Shown here: positions 46,806-55,166 of the stretch, piece after piece
How positions within the stretch are numbered: position 1 is the first letter of the stretch
How the letters are laid out: every line of letters starts with the position of its first letter
Assembly (NCBI RefSeq): GCF_003732225.1
Contig: NZ_MOBJ01000005.1
Location: 124,001-188,000 of the forward strand
Reading direction: 5' to 3'
DNA: 64,000 nt
Origin: Pseudomonas brassicacearum
GTDB lineage: Bacteria > Pseudomonadota > Gammaproteobacteria > Pseudomonadales > Pseudomonadaceae
The notes under the pieces: model-generated
What the model was told of the DNA's origin: nothing
The model's input: only the letters and a program-made list of their open reading frames with translations
Databases searched by the model: none
Program-made: the position numbers and the translations under genes

Positions 46806-48218
46806 TTACAAAATGTTGAACGGGATGGTGGTCACGAGACGGAACTCGTTGAGACTGCCGTCAGCCTGGTTTTCGCTCGCACGGTGCGCGGTGTAGGTCG
46901 CGCGAACTGTGGTGGCCTTGAGTGGACCGCTCTGTACGGCGTACGAAGCACCGATGCCGTATTCATAGTGGTGCTCGCCATCCATGTTTTTCACGTCATA
47001 GGCGGTGCCGGTGTAGTGCGTACCGTCGATGCCCCAGCCGCGAGCCTGGTAGATGTTGAACTTCAGGCCTGGCACGCCGTATTCAGCCATGTTCAGACCA
47101 TAGGCGATCTGGAAGGACTTCTCGTTCGGGCCGTTGAAGTCCGAGAGCAGGGAGTTGGCCAGGTAGATGCCGTTGGTTTCGTGCAGGTAGTCGAAGTACT
47201 CGTCACCGGCAATTTGCTGCCAGGAGAACGTCAGGCTGTGAGCCTGGTGGGTCAGACCGAACGACACGGAGTAGGCATCGTTGTTGATGTTGCCCATTTC
47301 CTTTTTGCCGGTGTCGAGGGTCTTGTAGTAGTTCAGGCCGGTGGTCAGGCCCAGCACCGAGCTATCGCCCAGTTCGTGGGTGGCGCCGAAGTAGTACTGA
47401 TTCCAGAAGTCCTCGACGTTCGCGACGTACAGGCTGGTCTTCAGGCTTTTGAACGGCTGATAGTTGAGACCAGCGGTGTTCACGCGATCGGTTTCGGCCT
47501 TGTTGTTGGTGTACTCGGTACGGAATTTCGACAGGCTCTCTTCGGTCCGCGGGGATACGCGGTCAAAGGATCCTGCGTCGAACGACAGGTTGTTCAGCTC
47601 TTCGCTGTGCAGGCTCACACCCTCAAAGCTCGAAGGCAATGCACGGTTACCGATGGTGTCGACAATCGGGGTGCTGAAATTCTGGCGACCGGCGGTCAGC
47701 GTCGTGTTCGATACGCGGAACTTGACGTTGGCCAGGCCCAGTTTGCTCCACTGGCCAACGGCATCGCCACCTTCCTTGGTCAGGGTACGGTTGTTGCCTG
47801 CGCCTGGACGAGAGCCCGGTGCGCCACCGTTGTTGGACGCCAGATCCTTTTGATCACGGTCCAGTGCCACGGCGTTGTAGGCGGCTACTTCAGTGCTGAC
47901 ACCGACGGTGCCCTGAGTGAAGCCGGAGTTGTACTTGACGATGGTGCCCTGAACCCAGTTGATACGGCGATCGGTTGGAGTCGCCACACCGTCTTTGAGG
48001 TAGGTGAACTTGCCGCCACGTTTCAGTTGTTCGTTGGCGTACCAGTTACGCGTGCTGCCGTCGATCTTCTGACCTTCGACAAAGCCTGTTGCGTCGGCTT
48101 GCGCGCTGCTGGTGTTGACCGTAACCGGGGTGAATTCCTGGCTCTGGGTTTCTGCGTAAGCCGTAGCGGTTACGCTGCTGATGGCCAAGGCCAATAACGC
48201 GGTGCTGCTCAGTTTCAT
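46806..48218 (-). CDS. opdP: OprD-family outer-membrane porin, OpdP-like
   Basis: A 470-residue OprD-type 18-strand porin. The signal peptide ends AYA-ET; the barrel shows repeated alternating strands and ends in IPFNIL. In P. aeruginosa the OprD paralogue within the dpp cluster (OpdP) takes up Gly-Glu and other dipeptides; the same placement here argues for the same role, supplying the periplasmic DppA proteins. Upstream lie a perfect GCAAACGTTTGC palindrome and a hairpin. ATG 48218 follows AAAGGAGC. Confidence 0.9.
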   Translation of the reverse strand: MKLSSTALLALAISSVTATAYAETQSQEFTPVTVNTSSAQADATGFVEGQKIDGSTRNWYANEQLKRGGKFTYLKDGVATPTDRRINWVQGTIVKYNSGFTQGTVGVSTEVAAYNAVALDRDQKDLASNNGGAPGSRPGAGNNRTLTKEGGDAVGQWSKLGLANVKFRVSNTTLTAGRQNFSTPIVDTIGNRALPSSFEGVSLHSEELNNLSFDAGSFDRVSPRTEESLSKFRTEYTNNKAETDRVNTAGLNYQPFKSLKTSLYVANVEDFWNQYYFGATHELGDSSVLGLTTGLNYYKTLDTGKKEMGNINNDAYSVSFGLTHQAHSLTFSWQQIAGDEYFDYLHETNGIYLANSLLSDFNGPNEKSFQIAYGLNMAEYGVPGLKFNIYQARGWGIDGTHYTGTAYDVKNMDGEHHYEYGIGASYAVQSGPLKATTVRATYTAHRASENQADGSLNEFRLVTTIPFNIL

Positions 48219-48300
48219 GGGTGAAGCTCCTTTCTTTCTTTTATTAATGCCGGTCTTTTTTGGTGATCCGGCTATTTGGTTTCGAACTCATTCACGCATC

Positions 48301-48312
48301 GCAAACGTTTGC
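48301..48312. promoter_or_regulatory. Palindromic operator candidate upstream of opdP
   Basis: GCAAACGTTTGC is a perfect 12-base palindrome with a central CG, the form of LacI/PurR-family operators. It lies 83 bases before the opdP ATG. The half-site TGCAAACG recurs in the dpp region at 52093-52122 and 54002-54009. Confidence 0.45.
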
Positions 48313-48350
48313 ATTTGGCTTGTTCGCCGAATTCAGGCAACACCTTTGCT

Positions 48351-48371
48351 TGAGGGCGAAAATCGCCCTCA
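48351..48371 (-). terminator. Hairpin after a dppA gene, before opdP
   Basis: TGAGGGCGA-AAA-TCGCCCTCA is a perfect 9-bp stem starting 18 bases after the dppA stop on the minus strand. Without a T run it may be a stabilising or weak terminating hairpin. Confidence 0.55.
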
Positions 48372-48388
48372 GGGTTCTGGCTAATCAG

Positions 48389-49990
48389 TTATTGGTCGAT
48401 GCTGACACCCGAGAAAACGTTACGGCCGAAGGGGCTGACCTTGAATCCTTCGACTTTGGCGCTCAACGGCTGGTTGACCGTCGAGTGGGCGACAGGGGTG
48501 ATCGGCACTTGCTGCTTGAGCAATTGCTGAGCCTGTTTGTAGAGCACCGTGCGTTGCTCGCGGTCGGTGACAATCTTGGCCTGCTTGATCAGCTTGTCGT
48601 ATTGCGGGTCACACCACATGGAGTAGTTGTTGCCGCCAATCGCGTCGCAGCTGTACAGGGTGCCCAGCCAGTTGTCCGGGTCCCCGTTGTCGCCGGTCCA
48701 GCCGATCAGGCTGATGTCGTGCTCGCCATTCTTGGTGCGCTTGATGTACTCGCCCCATTCGTAGCTGACGATCTTCACTTTCAGGCCGATTTTCGCCCAG
48801 TCCGACTGAAGCATCTCAGCCATCAACTTGGCGTTCGGGTTGTATGGACGCTGCACGGGCATCGCCCACAGGGTGATCTCGGTGCCTTCCTTGACCCCGG
48901 CAGCCTTGAGCAATTCCTTGGCTTTTTCCGGGTTGTAGGCGGCGTCTTTGATGGTTTCGTCGTAGGACCACTGGGTCGGTGGCATGGCGTTGACCGCCAG
49001 TTGGCCGGCGCCCTGGTACACCGCCTTGAGAATCCCTTGCTTGTTCACCGCCATGTCCAGCGCCTGGCGGACTTCGAGCTGGTCGAAGGGTTTATGTCGC
49101 ACGTTGTAGGCGATGTAGCCAAGGTTGAAACCGGGCTTCTCGATGAGCTGCAGCTTGGGGTCGTTTTTCAGCGCGTCGACATCGGCCGGGCGTGGGTGCA
49201 GGGTGATCTGGCATTCGTTTTTCTTGAGCTTCTGCACGCGCACCGACGCATCGGTGTTGATGGCGAAAATCAGTTGGTCGAGCTTGACCCGGCTCGGGTC
49301 CCAGTAGTGTTTGTTGCCGGTGTAGCGGATGTTGGAATCTTTCTGGTAGCTCTTGAACACGAACGGCCCGGTGCCGATCGGCTTCTGGTTGATCTCGCTC
49401 GGCTTGCCGGACGCGAGCAACTGGTCGGCGTATTCGGCAGAGAGAATCGAGGCGAAACTCATGGCGATGTTCTGAATGAACGCGGCGTCTACCGAGTTCA
49501 GGGTCATGACCACGGTCAGCGGCCCGGTCTTCTCGACCTTGGCGATGTTCTTGTTCAGGCTCATCCCGTTGAAGTATGGAAACTCGGTCGGGTAAGCCTT
49601 ACGGAATGGATGCTCGGCATCGAGCATGCGATTGAAGGTGAACAACACGTCGTCGGCGTTGAAATCGCGGCTCGGCGTGAAGTACTGGGTGCTGTGAAAT
49701 TTCACCCCTTCGCGCAGGTGGAACGTGTACTTGAGACCATCCTCGGAAATATCCCAACGGGTGGCCAGGCCCGGTACGACACTGGTAGCGCCTTTTTCGA
49801 ACTCGGCCAGCCGGTTGTACAACGGTTCGGCGGCATCGTTGTCGGTTGCAGTGGTGTACTGCGCGGTGTCGAAACCTGCCGGGCTGCCTTCGGAGCAAAA
49901 CACCAGGCTGTTGTTGGCGGCCTGGCTGATTGACGTGGCGGCCAACAGGCCGGTGCCCAGTAATGCGGATAAAACCAAGGTATGGCGCAT
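48389..49990 (-). CDS. dppA: Dipeptide-binding protein DppA paralogue
   Basis: A 533-residue family 5 binding protein. I use ATG 49990 (MRHTLVLSALLG) after GAGAGGGAGCG; the signal peptide ends near SQAAN. Shared with the next two paralogues are VFCSEGSPAGFD, YTFHLREGVKFHS, GTGPFVFKSYQKDSNIRYT, NECQITL and WTGDNGDPDNWLGTLYSC. It lies just upstream of opdP, the position of dppA3 in P. aeruginosa. Confidence 0.9.
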   Translation of the reverse strand: MRHTLVLSALLGTGLLAATSISQAANNSLVFCSEGSPAGFDTAQYTTATDNDAAEPLYNRLAEFEKGATSVVPGLATRWDISEDGLKYTFHLREGVKFHSTQYFTPSRDFNADDVLFTFNRMLDAEHPFRKAYPTEFPYFNGMSLNKNIAKVEKTGPLTVVMTLNSVDAAFIQNIAMSFASILSAEYADQLLASGKPSEINQKPIGTGPFVFKSYQKDSNIRYTGNKHYWDPSRVKLDQLIFAINTDASVRVQKLKKNECQITLHPRPADVDALKNDPKLQLIEKPGFNLGYIAYNVRHKPFDQLEVRQALDMAVNKQGILKAVYQGAGQLAVNAMPPTQWSYDETIKDAAYNPEKAKELLKAAGVKEGTEITLWAMPVQRPYNPNAKLMAEMLQSDWAKIGLKVKIVSYEWGEYIKRTKNGEHDISLIGWTGDNGDPDNWLGTLYSCDAIGGNNYSMWCDPQYDKLIKQAKIVTDREQRTVLYKQAQQLLKQQVPITPVAHSTVNQPLSAKVEGFKVSPFGRNVFSGVSIDQ

Positions 49991-50292
49991 GACGCTCCCT
50001 CTCTTTTTAGGTGTTAAACAGTGCGTCATCGTCCCGTCCTGGGACGTGCAGACATCACTGATCCAAAGCCATGGGTTCAGCAGTTGCCAGCCGCAGCGAA
50101 AAAACGGCCGTACCCCGACGGTATGAGTCGAAGGTCAGGCGGTAAATGCGTAAGGCCTGAAAAACAGGTAGGAAAAGGCGACACGTCCTAAACCCGCTGC
50201 AGTAGTCCGCAGTGGTTTGGGAAGTAGGCGAATTCCAGCTGTCTTGGCAGATAAGGCAACGGCGACGTCAAGGACGTCGCCGTTGCAAAACC
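49991..50292 (-). other. Gap between dppA paralogues
   Basis: These 302 bases hold no gene. A perfect 14-bp hairpin GCAACGGCGACGTC / GACGTCGCCGTTGC (50256-50286) follows the stop of the 50293 gene on the minus strand and is probably its 3' stabiliser or terminator. The promoter of the next dppA must lie in the remaining part; I see no clear boxes. Confidence 0.5.
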
Positions 50293-51918
50293 CTATTTGC
50301 TGACGCTGACGCCGTAGAAGGAGTTCAAGCCAAATGGGCTGATCTTGAAGTCCTGCACGTTGTCGCGCATGGGTTGGAACACCGTCGAGTGAGCGATAGG
50401 TGTCATTGGAACGGCGTCTTTGAGGACGTGTTGCGCCTGTTTGTACAGTTCGGTGCGCTTGGCCTGATCGGTAGTGCGCTTGGCTTCTTTCACGATGCCG
50501 TCAAACTTCTTGTCACACCACTTGGAGAAGTTGTTGCCCTGCAGCGAATCGCAGCCGAACAGCACGTTCAGCCAGTTGTCCGGGTCACCGTTGTCGCCGC
50601 TCCAGCCAATCAGCATCGCGCCGTTTTCGCCGCCTTTGGAGCGCTTGATGTACTCGCCCCACTCATAGGTCACGATCTTGGCCTTGATACCGATCTTGGC
50701 CCAGTCGGACTGCAGCATTTCAGCCATCAGTTTGGCGTTCGGGTTGTAAGGACGCTGCACCGGCATCGCCCACAGGTTGATCTCGGTGCCTTCCTTGATG
50801 CCGGCTTCCTTGAGCAGCTCGCGGGCTTTCTCAGGGTTGTACGGCGCATCCTTGATGGTGGTGTCGTAAGACCACTGGGTTGGCGGCATGGCGTTGACCG
50901 CCAGTTGACCCGCACCCTGGTAAACCGAGTCGATGATCTGCTGTTTGTTGACGGCCATGTCCAGTGCCTGACGCACTTTCAGTTGAGCCATCGGGTTCGG
51001 CTGATCGCTGCCCTTGATCTTGTCCATCACGTTGTAAGCGATGTAACCCAGGTTGAAACCAGCCTGGTCAGGCACCTTCAGAGTCTTGTCTTCTTTCAGC
51101 GCCTTCAGGTCGGCCGGGCGTGGGAACAGAGTGATCTGGCACTCGTTCTTTTTCAGCTTCTGAATACGCACCGACGGGTCGGTGGTGATGGCGAAGATCA
51201 GGTTGTCGATCTTGACGTCGTCAGGCTTCCAGTAGTCCTTGTTCCCGGTGTAGCGGATGTTGGAGTCTTTCTGGTAGCTCTTGAACACGAACGGACCAGT
51301 GCCGACCGGCTTCTGGTTGATATCGGCGGCTTTGCCTTCCTTGAGCAGCTGGGCAGCGTACTCGGCGGACTGGACCGAAGCGAAGCTCATGGCCATGTTC
51401 TGGATGAACGCGGCATCAACTTCTTTGAGCGTGAACTTGACGGTGTGATCGTCGACTTTATCGATCTTGGTGATGTTGGTGTCCATCCCCATGTCGGTGA
51501 AGTACGGGAATTCGGTCGGGTAGGCCTTACGGAACGGGTCATCCTTGTTAATCATGCGATTGAAGGTGAACAGCACGTCGTCGGCGTTGAAGTTACGCGT
51601 CGGCTTGAAATACGGTGTGGTGTGGAACTTGACGCCTTCACGCAGATGGAAGGTGTAGGTCAGGCCATCCGGGGAAATGTCCCAGCTGGTGGCCAGGCCA
51701 GGAACAACGGCGGTGCCGCCACGTTCGAACTGGCTCAAACGGTTGAACATGGTTTCTGCAGAGGCGTCGAAGTCGGTTCCGGTGGTGTACTGACCAGGGT
51801 CGAAACCGGCCGGGCTCCCTTCGGAGCAAAACACCAGGTTAGTCGCAGCGGAGGCGAAAGGTGCGCTAGCTAACAAGCTTGCGCCGACTAAAAACGGAAT
51901 GACCGCGTGTTTAAGCAT
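50293..51918 (-). CDS. dppA: Dipeptide-binding protein DppA paralogue
   Basis: A 541-residue family 5 binding protein. ATG 51918 (MLKHAVIPFLVGASLLASA) follows GAGGCC; the signal peptide ends PFASA-AT. It is very similar to the two flanking paralogues across the whole length (for example NADDVLFTFNRM, GTGPFVFKSYQKDSNIRYTG, NPEKARELLKEAG). A short insertion (MDKIKGSDQPNPMAQ) lies near residue 325. It probably shares the DppBCDF permease but binds a different peptide range. Confidence 0.9.
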   Translation of the reverse strand: MLKHAVIPFLVGASLLASAPFASAATNLVFCSEGSPAGFDPGQYTTGTDFDASAETMFNRLSQFERGGTAVVPGLATSWDISPDGLTYTFHLREGVKFHTTPYFKPTRNFNADDVLFTFNRMINKDDPFRKAYPTEFPYFTDMGMDTNITKIDKVDDHTVKFTLKEVDAAFIQNMAMSFASVQSAEYAAQLLKEGKAADINQKPVGTGPFVFKSYQKDSNIRYTGNKDYWKPDDVKIDNLIFAITTDPSVRIQKLKKNECQITLFPRPADLKALKEDKTLKVPDQAGFNLGYIAYNVMDKIKGSDQPNPMAQLKVRQALDMAVNKQQIIDSVYQGAGQLAVNAMPPTQWSYDTTIKDAPYNPEKARELLKEAGIKEGTEINLWAMPVQRPYNPNAKLMAEMLQSDWAKIGIKAKIVTYEWGEYIKRSKGGENGAMLIGWSGDNGDPDNWLNVLFGCDSLQGNNFSKWCDKKFDGIVKEAKRTTDQAKRTELYKQAQHVLKDAVPMTPIAHSTVFQPMRDNVQDFKISPFGLNSFYGVSVSK

Positions 51919-52092
51919 GGTGGCCTCATGATTTGTTGTCATTTTTGGAATTAGAGGACGACCTCGTGAGTCGACCTGCGGATACTTATGCAGGGCCCAT
52001 ACCCAATGCAAGATGCCGAATGGCTACAAGCCTTAAACAGTGGCACGAACGTACCTTAATGTCGCATATGTATAAATGTTGACGCATTTCAC

Positions 52093-52122
52093 CGTTTGCA
52101 GTCGTTTTTCTCGGTGCAAACG
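52093..52122. promoter_or_regulatory. Inverted TGCAAACG repeat between dppA genes
   Basis: CGTTTGCA (52093-52100) and TGCAAACG (52115-52122) form a perfect inverted repeat with a 14-base spacer, 175 bases before the ATG of the 50293-51918 dppA gene. The half-site matches the palindrome upstream of opdP. It could be an operator for a shared regulator, or a hairpin after the preceding dppA gene. Confidence 0.4.
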
Positions 52123-52176
52123 ACGCACCATAGAGGTGCGTCCGGGGCGCTTGGCGCACCCGGCCGGAGCGTGGTG

Positions 52177-53778
52177 TTACTTATTTATACCTACGCCATA
52201 AAAGGGTGTGAGGCCAAACGGGCTGATCTTGAAGTCCACGACTTCCTTGCGCAGTGGCTGGAACACCGTCGAGTTCGCAATCGGGGTGATGGGCACCTGT
52301 TGCTTAAGGATTTGCTGTGCCTGTTGGTACAGATTGACCCGTTGCTGTTTGTCAGTGGACACCTTGGCGTTCTGGATCAATTTGTCGTAAGCCGGGTCGC
52401 ACCACTTGGCGTAGTTGCTACCTTTCACCGCGGCGCAGCTGTAGAGCACGCCAAGCCAGTTATCCGGGTCACCGTTGTCGCCGGTCCAGCCGTAGATCAT
52501 CGCGTCGTGCTCGCCGTTCTTGGCGCGCTTGATGTACTCGCCCCATTCATAGCTGACGATGTTCGCCGTGATGCCGACCTTGGCCCAGTCCTGCTGGATC
52601 ATCTGCGCCGACATCCGCGCATTCGGGTTGGAGGCGCGTTGCACGGTCATCGCCCACAAATTGATGGTGGTACCGGGTGCAACCCCTGCTTCTTTTAGTA
52701 GCGCACGGGCTTTGGTCGGGTCGTAGGGGGCGTCCTTGATGTTCGGGTCATACGACCATTGCGCCGGCGGCAGGGCGTTCTGCGCCAGTTGCCCGGCGCT
52801 TTGATAGACGGCCTTGATGATCGCAGGCTTATCAATCGCCATGTCCAGCGCCTGGCGAACCTTGAGCTGATCCAGCGGCGGGTGGGTCACGTTGTAGGCG
52901 AGGAAACCGAGGTTGAAGCCGGCTTGTTTGAGCACTCGCAGATTCGGGTCCTGCTCCATCACTTCGATGTCGGCCGGGCGCGGGTAACCGCTGACCTGAC
53001 ATTCGCCGGTCTTGAGTTTTTGCAGGCGCACGGCGGCGTCCGGGGTGATCGAGAAAATCAGGTTGTCGAGTTTCACGTCCTCGGGTTTCCAGTAGGCGCG
53101 GTTGGCGCTGTAACGAATCTGCGAGTCTTTCTGATAACGCTTGAACACAAACGGCCCGGTGCCGACCGGCTTCTGGTTGAGGTCAGCGGCCTTGCCCTCT
53201 TTGAGCAACTGCGCGGCGTACTCGGCGGACTGGATCGACGCGAAGCTCATCGCCAGGTTCTGCACAAACGCGGCATCAATGTTGTTCAGGCGAAAGCGCA
53301 CCGTGTGCTCGTCGACCTTGTCGACACTTTTGATCGTGGTGTTCAGGCCCATGTCGGTGAAGTATGGCGACTCGGCGGGGTAGGCCTTGCGAAAGGCATT
53401 CTCGGGGTCGAGCAAGCGCTGGAAGGTGAACAGCACATCGTCCGCGTCGAAATCGCGGCTCGGCGTGAAGTAGTCGGTGGTATGAAACTTCACCCCTTCG
53501 CGCAGGTGGAAGGTGTAGCTCAGGCCATCGCTGGAAACCTCCCAACTCGTCGCCAGCCCTGGCTCGACTTCGGTGCCACCACGTTTGAACTGGGTGAGAC
53601 GGTTGAACACCGTTTCCGCCGACGCATCGAAATCCGTGCCGCTGGTGTACTGGCTGGGGTCGAAGCCGGCAGGGCTGGCTTCGGAGCAGTAGACCAGGGT
53701 GGTTGTAGCCTGGGCGAATGGGGCGATGGTGGCGAGGGTGAAGGCAAGCAGAAGCGGTTTGACGGTGATTCTATCCAT
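52177..53778 (-). CDS. dppA: Dipeptide-binding protein DppA paralogue
   Basis: A 533-residue family 5 binding protein. ATG 53778 (MDRITVKPLLLAFTLATIA) is chosen because the signal peptide starts there and GGGGACTCC precedes it; the longer frame upstream is coding-like only by chance. The mature protein begins near TTTLVYCSEASPAGFD and keeps the NGDPDNWLGVLYSC pocket motif. First binding protein of the dpp cluster on this strand, corresponding to dppA1 by position. Confidence 0.9.
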   Translation of the reverse strand: MDRITVKPLLLAFTLATIAPFAQATTTLVYCSEASPAGFDPSQYTSGTDFDASAETVFNRLTQFKRGGTEVEPGLATSWEVSSDGLSYTFHLREGVKFHTTDYFTPSRDFDADDVLFTFQRLLDPENAFRKAYPAESPYFTDMGLNTTIKSVDKVDEHTVRFRLNNIDAAFVQNLAMSFASIQSAEYAAQLLKEGKAADLNQKPVGTGPFVFKRYQKDSQIRYSANRAYWKPEDVKLDNLIFSITPDAAVRLQKLKTGECQVSGYPRPADIEVMEQDPNLRVLKQAGFNLGFLAYNVTHPPLDQLKVRQALDMAIDKPAIIKAVYQSAGQLAQNALPPAQWSYDPNIKDAPYDPTKARALLKEAGVAPGTTINLWAMTVQRASNPNARMSAQMIQQDWAKVGITANIVSYEWGEYIKRAKNGEHDAMIYGWTGDNGDPDNWLGVLYSCAAVKGSNYAKWCDPAYDKLIQNAKVSTDKQQRVNLYQQAQQILKQQVPITPIANSTVFQPLRKEVVDFKISPFGLTPFYGVGINK

Positions 53779-53960
53779 GGAGTCCCCGAGGGTTTGGCGG
53801 CGGCTTTTTCTGGAGAGTAGCGTTGTTGATGGGGGACGCGGAAATATCCGTTTGTTAGGGGGACCCCTCTGTTGTGGCATACACAGCGAGGCACTGGTCT
53901 TGTAGTCGACTGTGGCGCTATCGGTATCTACGCACCTCTGATGAGCGCCAAATCTCCCAA

Positions 53961-54057
53961 GGAGCTGCCGCAGGCTGCGATCTCTTGATCTTCGGCATCC
54001 TTGCAAACGCCAAAAGATCAAAAGATCAAAAGATCGCAGCCTGCGGCAGCTCCTACA
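53961..54057. repeat. REP-like inverted pair with AAAAGATC tandem
   Basis: GGAGCTGCCGCAGGCTGCGA on the left mirrors TCGCAGCCTGCGGCAGCTCC on the right. Inside, three direct copies of AAAAGATC (54012-54035) abut the right unit; other members of the family have only one. It lies between the first dppA gene and the SIMPL-domain gene, in a 294-base gap otherwise empty. Confidence 0.85.
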
Positions 54058-54072
54058 GGTGATCTGAGCGGA

Positions 54073-54789
54073 TTACGGCATCAACACTTCAATCGAGCCA
54101 TCGGCGGTCATGCTGACCTGGCTGGTGCCGGCTTCGACTTCCGGGGTCACCGGTGCCGAGTCCATGCCCGCGGCTTTCATCATCATTGGCGCGCGCAAGT
54201 AAGGCTGTGGATATCCGTTGCTGTTGAGGTTCAGGTTGACGATTTTGTAACCCTTGCCGCCCAGTGCATCGGTGGCCAGTTGGGCGCGGGCCTTGAAGGC
54301 AGTGACGGCTTCTTTGAGCAACGCATCTTCGCTGGCCTTGCGGGTCGGGGTGGCGATGGCGAAGTCCATGCCGCCCATTTTCAGGTCGGTCAGCAGTTCG
54401 CCGGTGAGCTTGGACAGCGCAGCGAAGTTCGAGCTTTCCAGGCGCAGTTCGGCGCGTTCACGCCAGCCAGTGATTTTCTGGCCCTTGGTGTCGTAGATCG
54501 GGTAGCTGTGACGGCTGCCCTGACGCAGGGTGATGTCCTTGACCTGTTTGGCCTGGCCGAGCGCTTTGTTCATGGTGGTGCTGACGTCGGCGGCGAGTTT
54601 CGCCGGGTCGGTGTTTTGTTCTTCGGTGTAGAGGGTCACGATCATCAGGTCGCGGGCCACTTCCTGGCTGACTTCGGCGCGCAGGGAAATCTGGTTGTAG
54701 TGAAGTTCGTCGGCGGCCAATGCCGGCACGCTGGCGAGGGTACCGGCACTGAGGGCGAGAAGGGCGGCGCTGCGGCGCAATGTGTTCAT
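54073..54789 (-). CDS. SIMPL-domain (DUF541) periplasmic protein
   Basis: A 238-residue exported protein. ATG 54789 (MNTLRRSAALLALSAG) starts a signal peptide ending ALAAD; an earlier ATG lacks a ribosome site. The mature part follows the SIMPL/DUF541 pattern (NQISLRAEVSQEVARDLMIVTLYTEEQ, KALGQAKQVKDITLRQGS, ALLKEAVTAFKARAQLATDALG). Family members are periplasmic or outer-membrane-linked with unclear function. Position next to roxSR matches P. aeruginosa, as I recall. Confidence 0.88.
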   Translation of the reverse strand: MNTLRRSAALLALSAGTLASVPALAADELHYNQISLRAEVSQEVARDLMIVTLYTEEQNTDPAKLAADVSTTMNKALGQAKQVKDITLRQGSRHSYPIYDTKGQKITGWRERAELRLESSNFAALSKLTGELLTDLKMGGMDFAIATPTRKASEDALLKEAVTAFKARAQLATDALGGKGYKIVNLNLNSNGYPQPYLRAPMMMKAAGMDSAPVTPEVEAGTSQVSMTADGSIEVLMP

Positions 54790-54913
54790 GAAGTCTCCTT
54801 GGGTGGTGCGCAGGGGTAAGGGTCCAAGCCTGCGTGAAACCATCAGACTGTAGCTTTTATTGTCGGGTTCACCCGGTTACAACTTCTATACAGATCGAGC
54901 TCGCACCACTATC

Positions 54914-55046
54914 TGTAGCAGCTGGCGAAGCCTGCGTTCGAGCGCGAAGCGGTCGCAATCCAGAGAACGCATTCAACCTGACAAAACGCGGTAGCTGATT
55001 TTACGACCGCTTCGCGGCCGAACGCAGGCTTCGCCAGCTGCTACAG
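54914..55046. repeat. REP-like long inverted repeat before roxS
   Basis: TGTAGCAGCTGGCGAAGCCT at the left mirrors AGGCTTCGCCAGCTGCTACA at the right, with inner arms CGCGAAGCGGTCG / CGACCGCTTCGCG-like. It is the same element type as at 10524 and 37906. The divergent gap 54790-55166 also must hold promoters of both neighbours, which I cannot assign. Confidence 0.8.
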
Positions 55047-55166
55047 GGGTTGCGGTGTGATGTGAACTGTCTTTGCCGTGTGGCGCTTTGCCGCACTTTT
55101 GCCTGTCGGGCCCCTCGCTTGGTTATACTCGACGCGATCCGCCTGGAGCGCTCATCAGGAGAGCTC

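Noticed and set aside
45462..51873. Long plus-strand frames opposite dppA and opdP genes (416 to 557 codons)
   Set aside because: All lie antisense to well-supported genes and look alike only because the dppA paralogues are similar.
54000..54035. AAAAGATC tandem as an origin-type iteron array
   Set aside because: Only three copies, inside a REP element, with no replication gene nearby.
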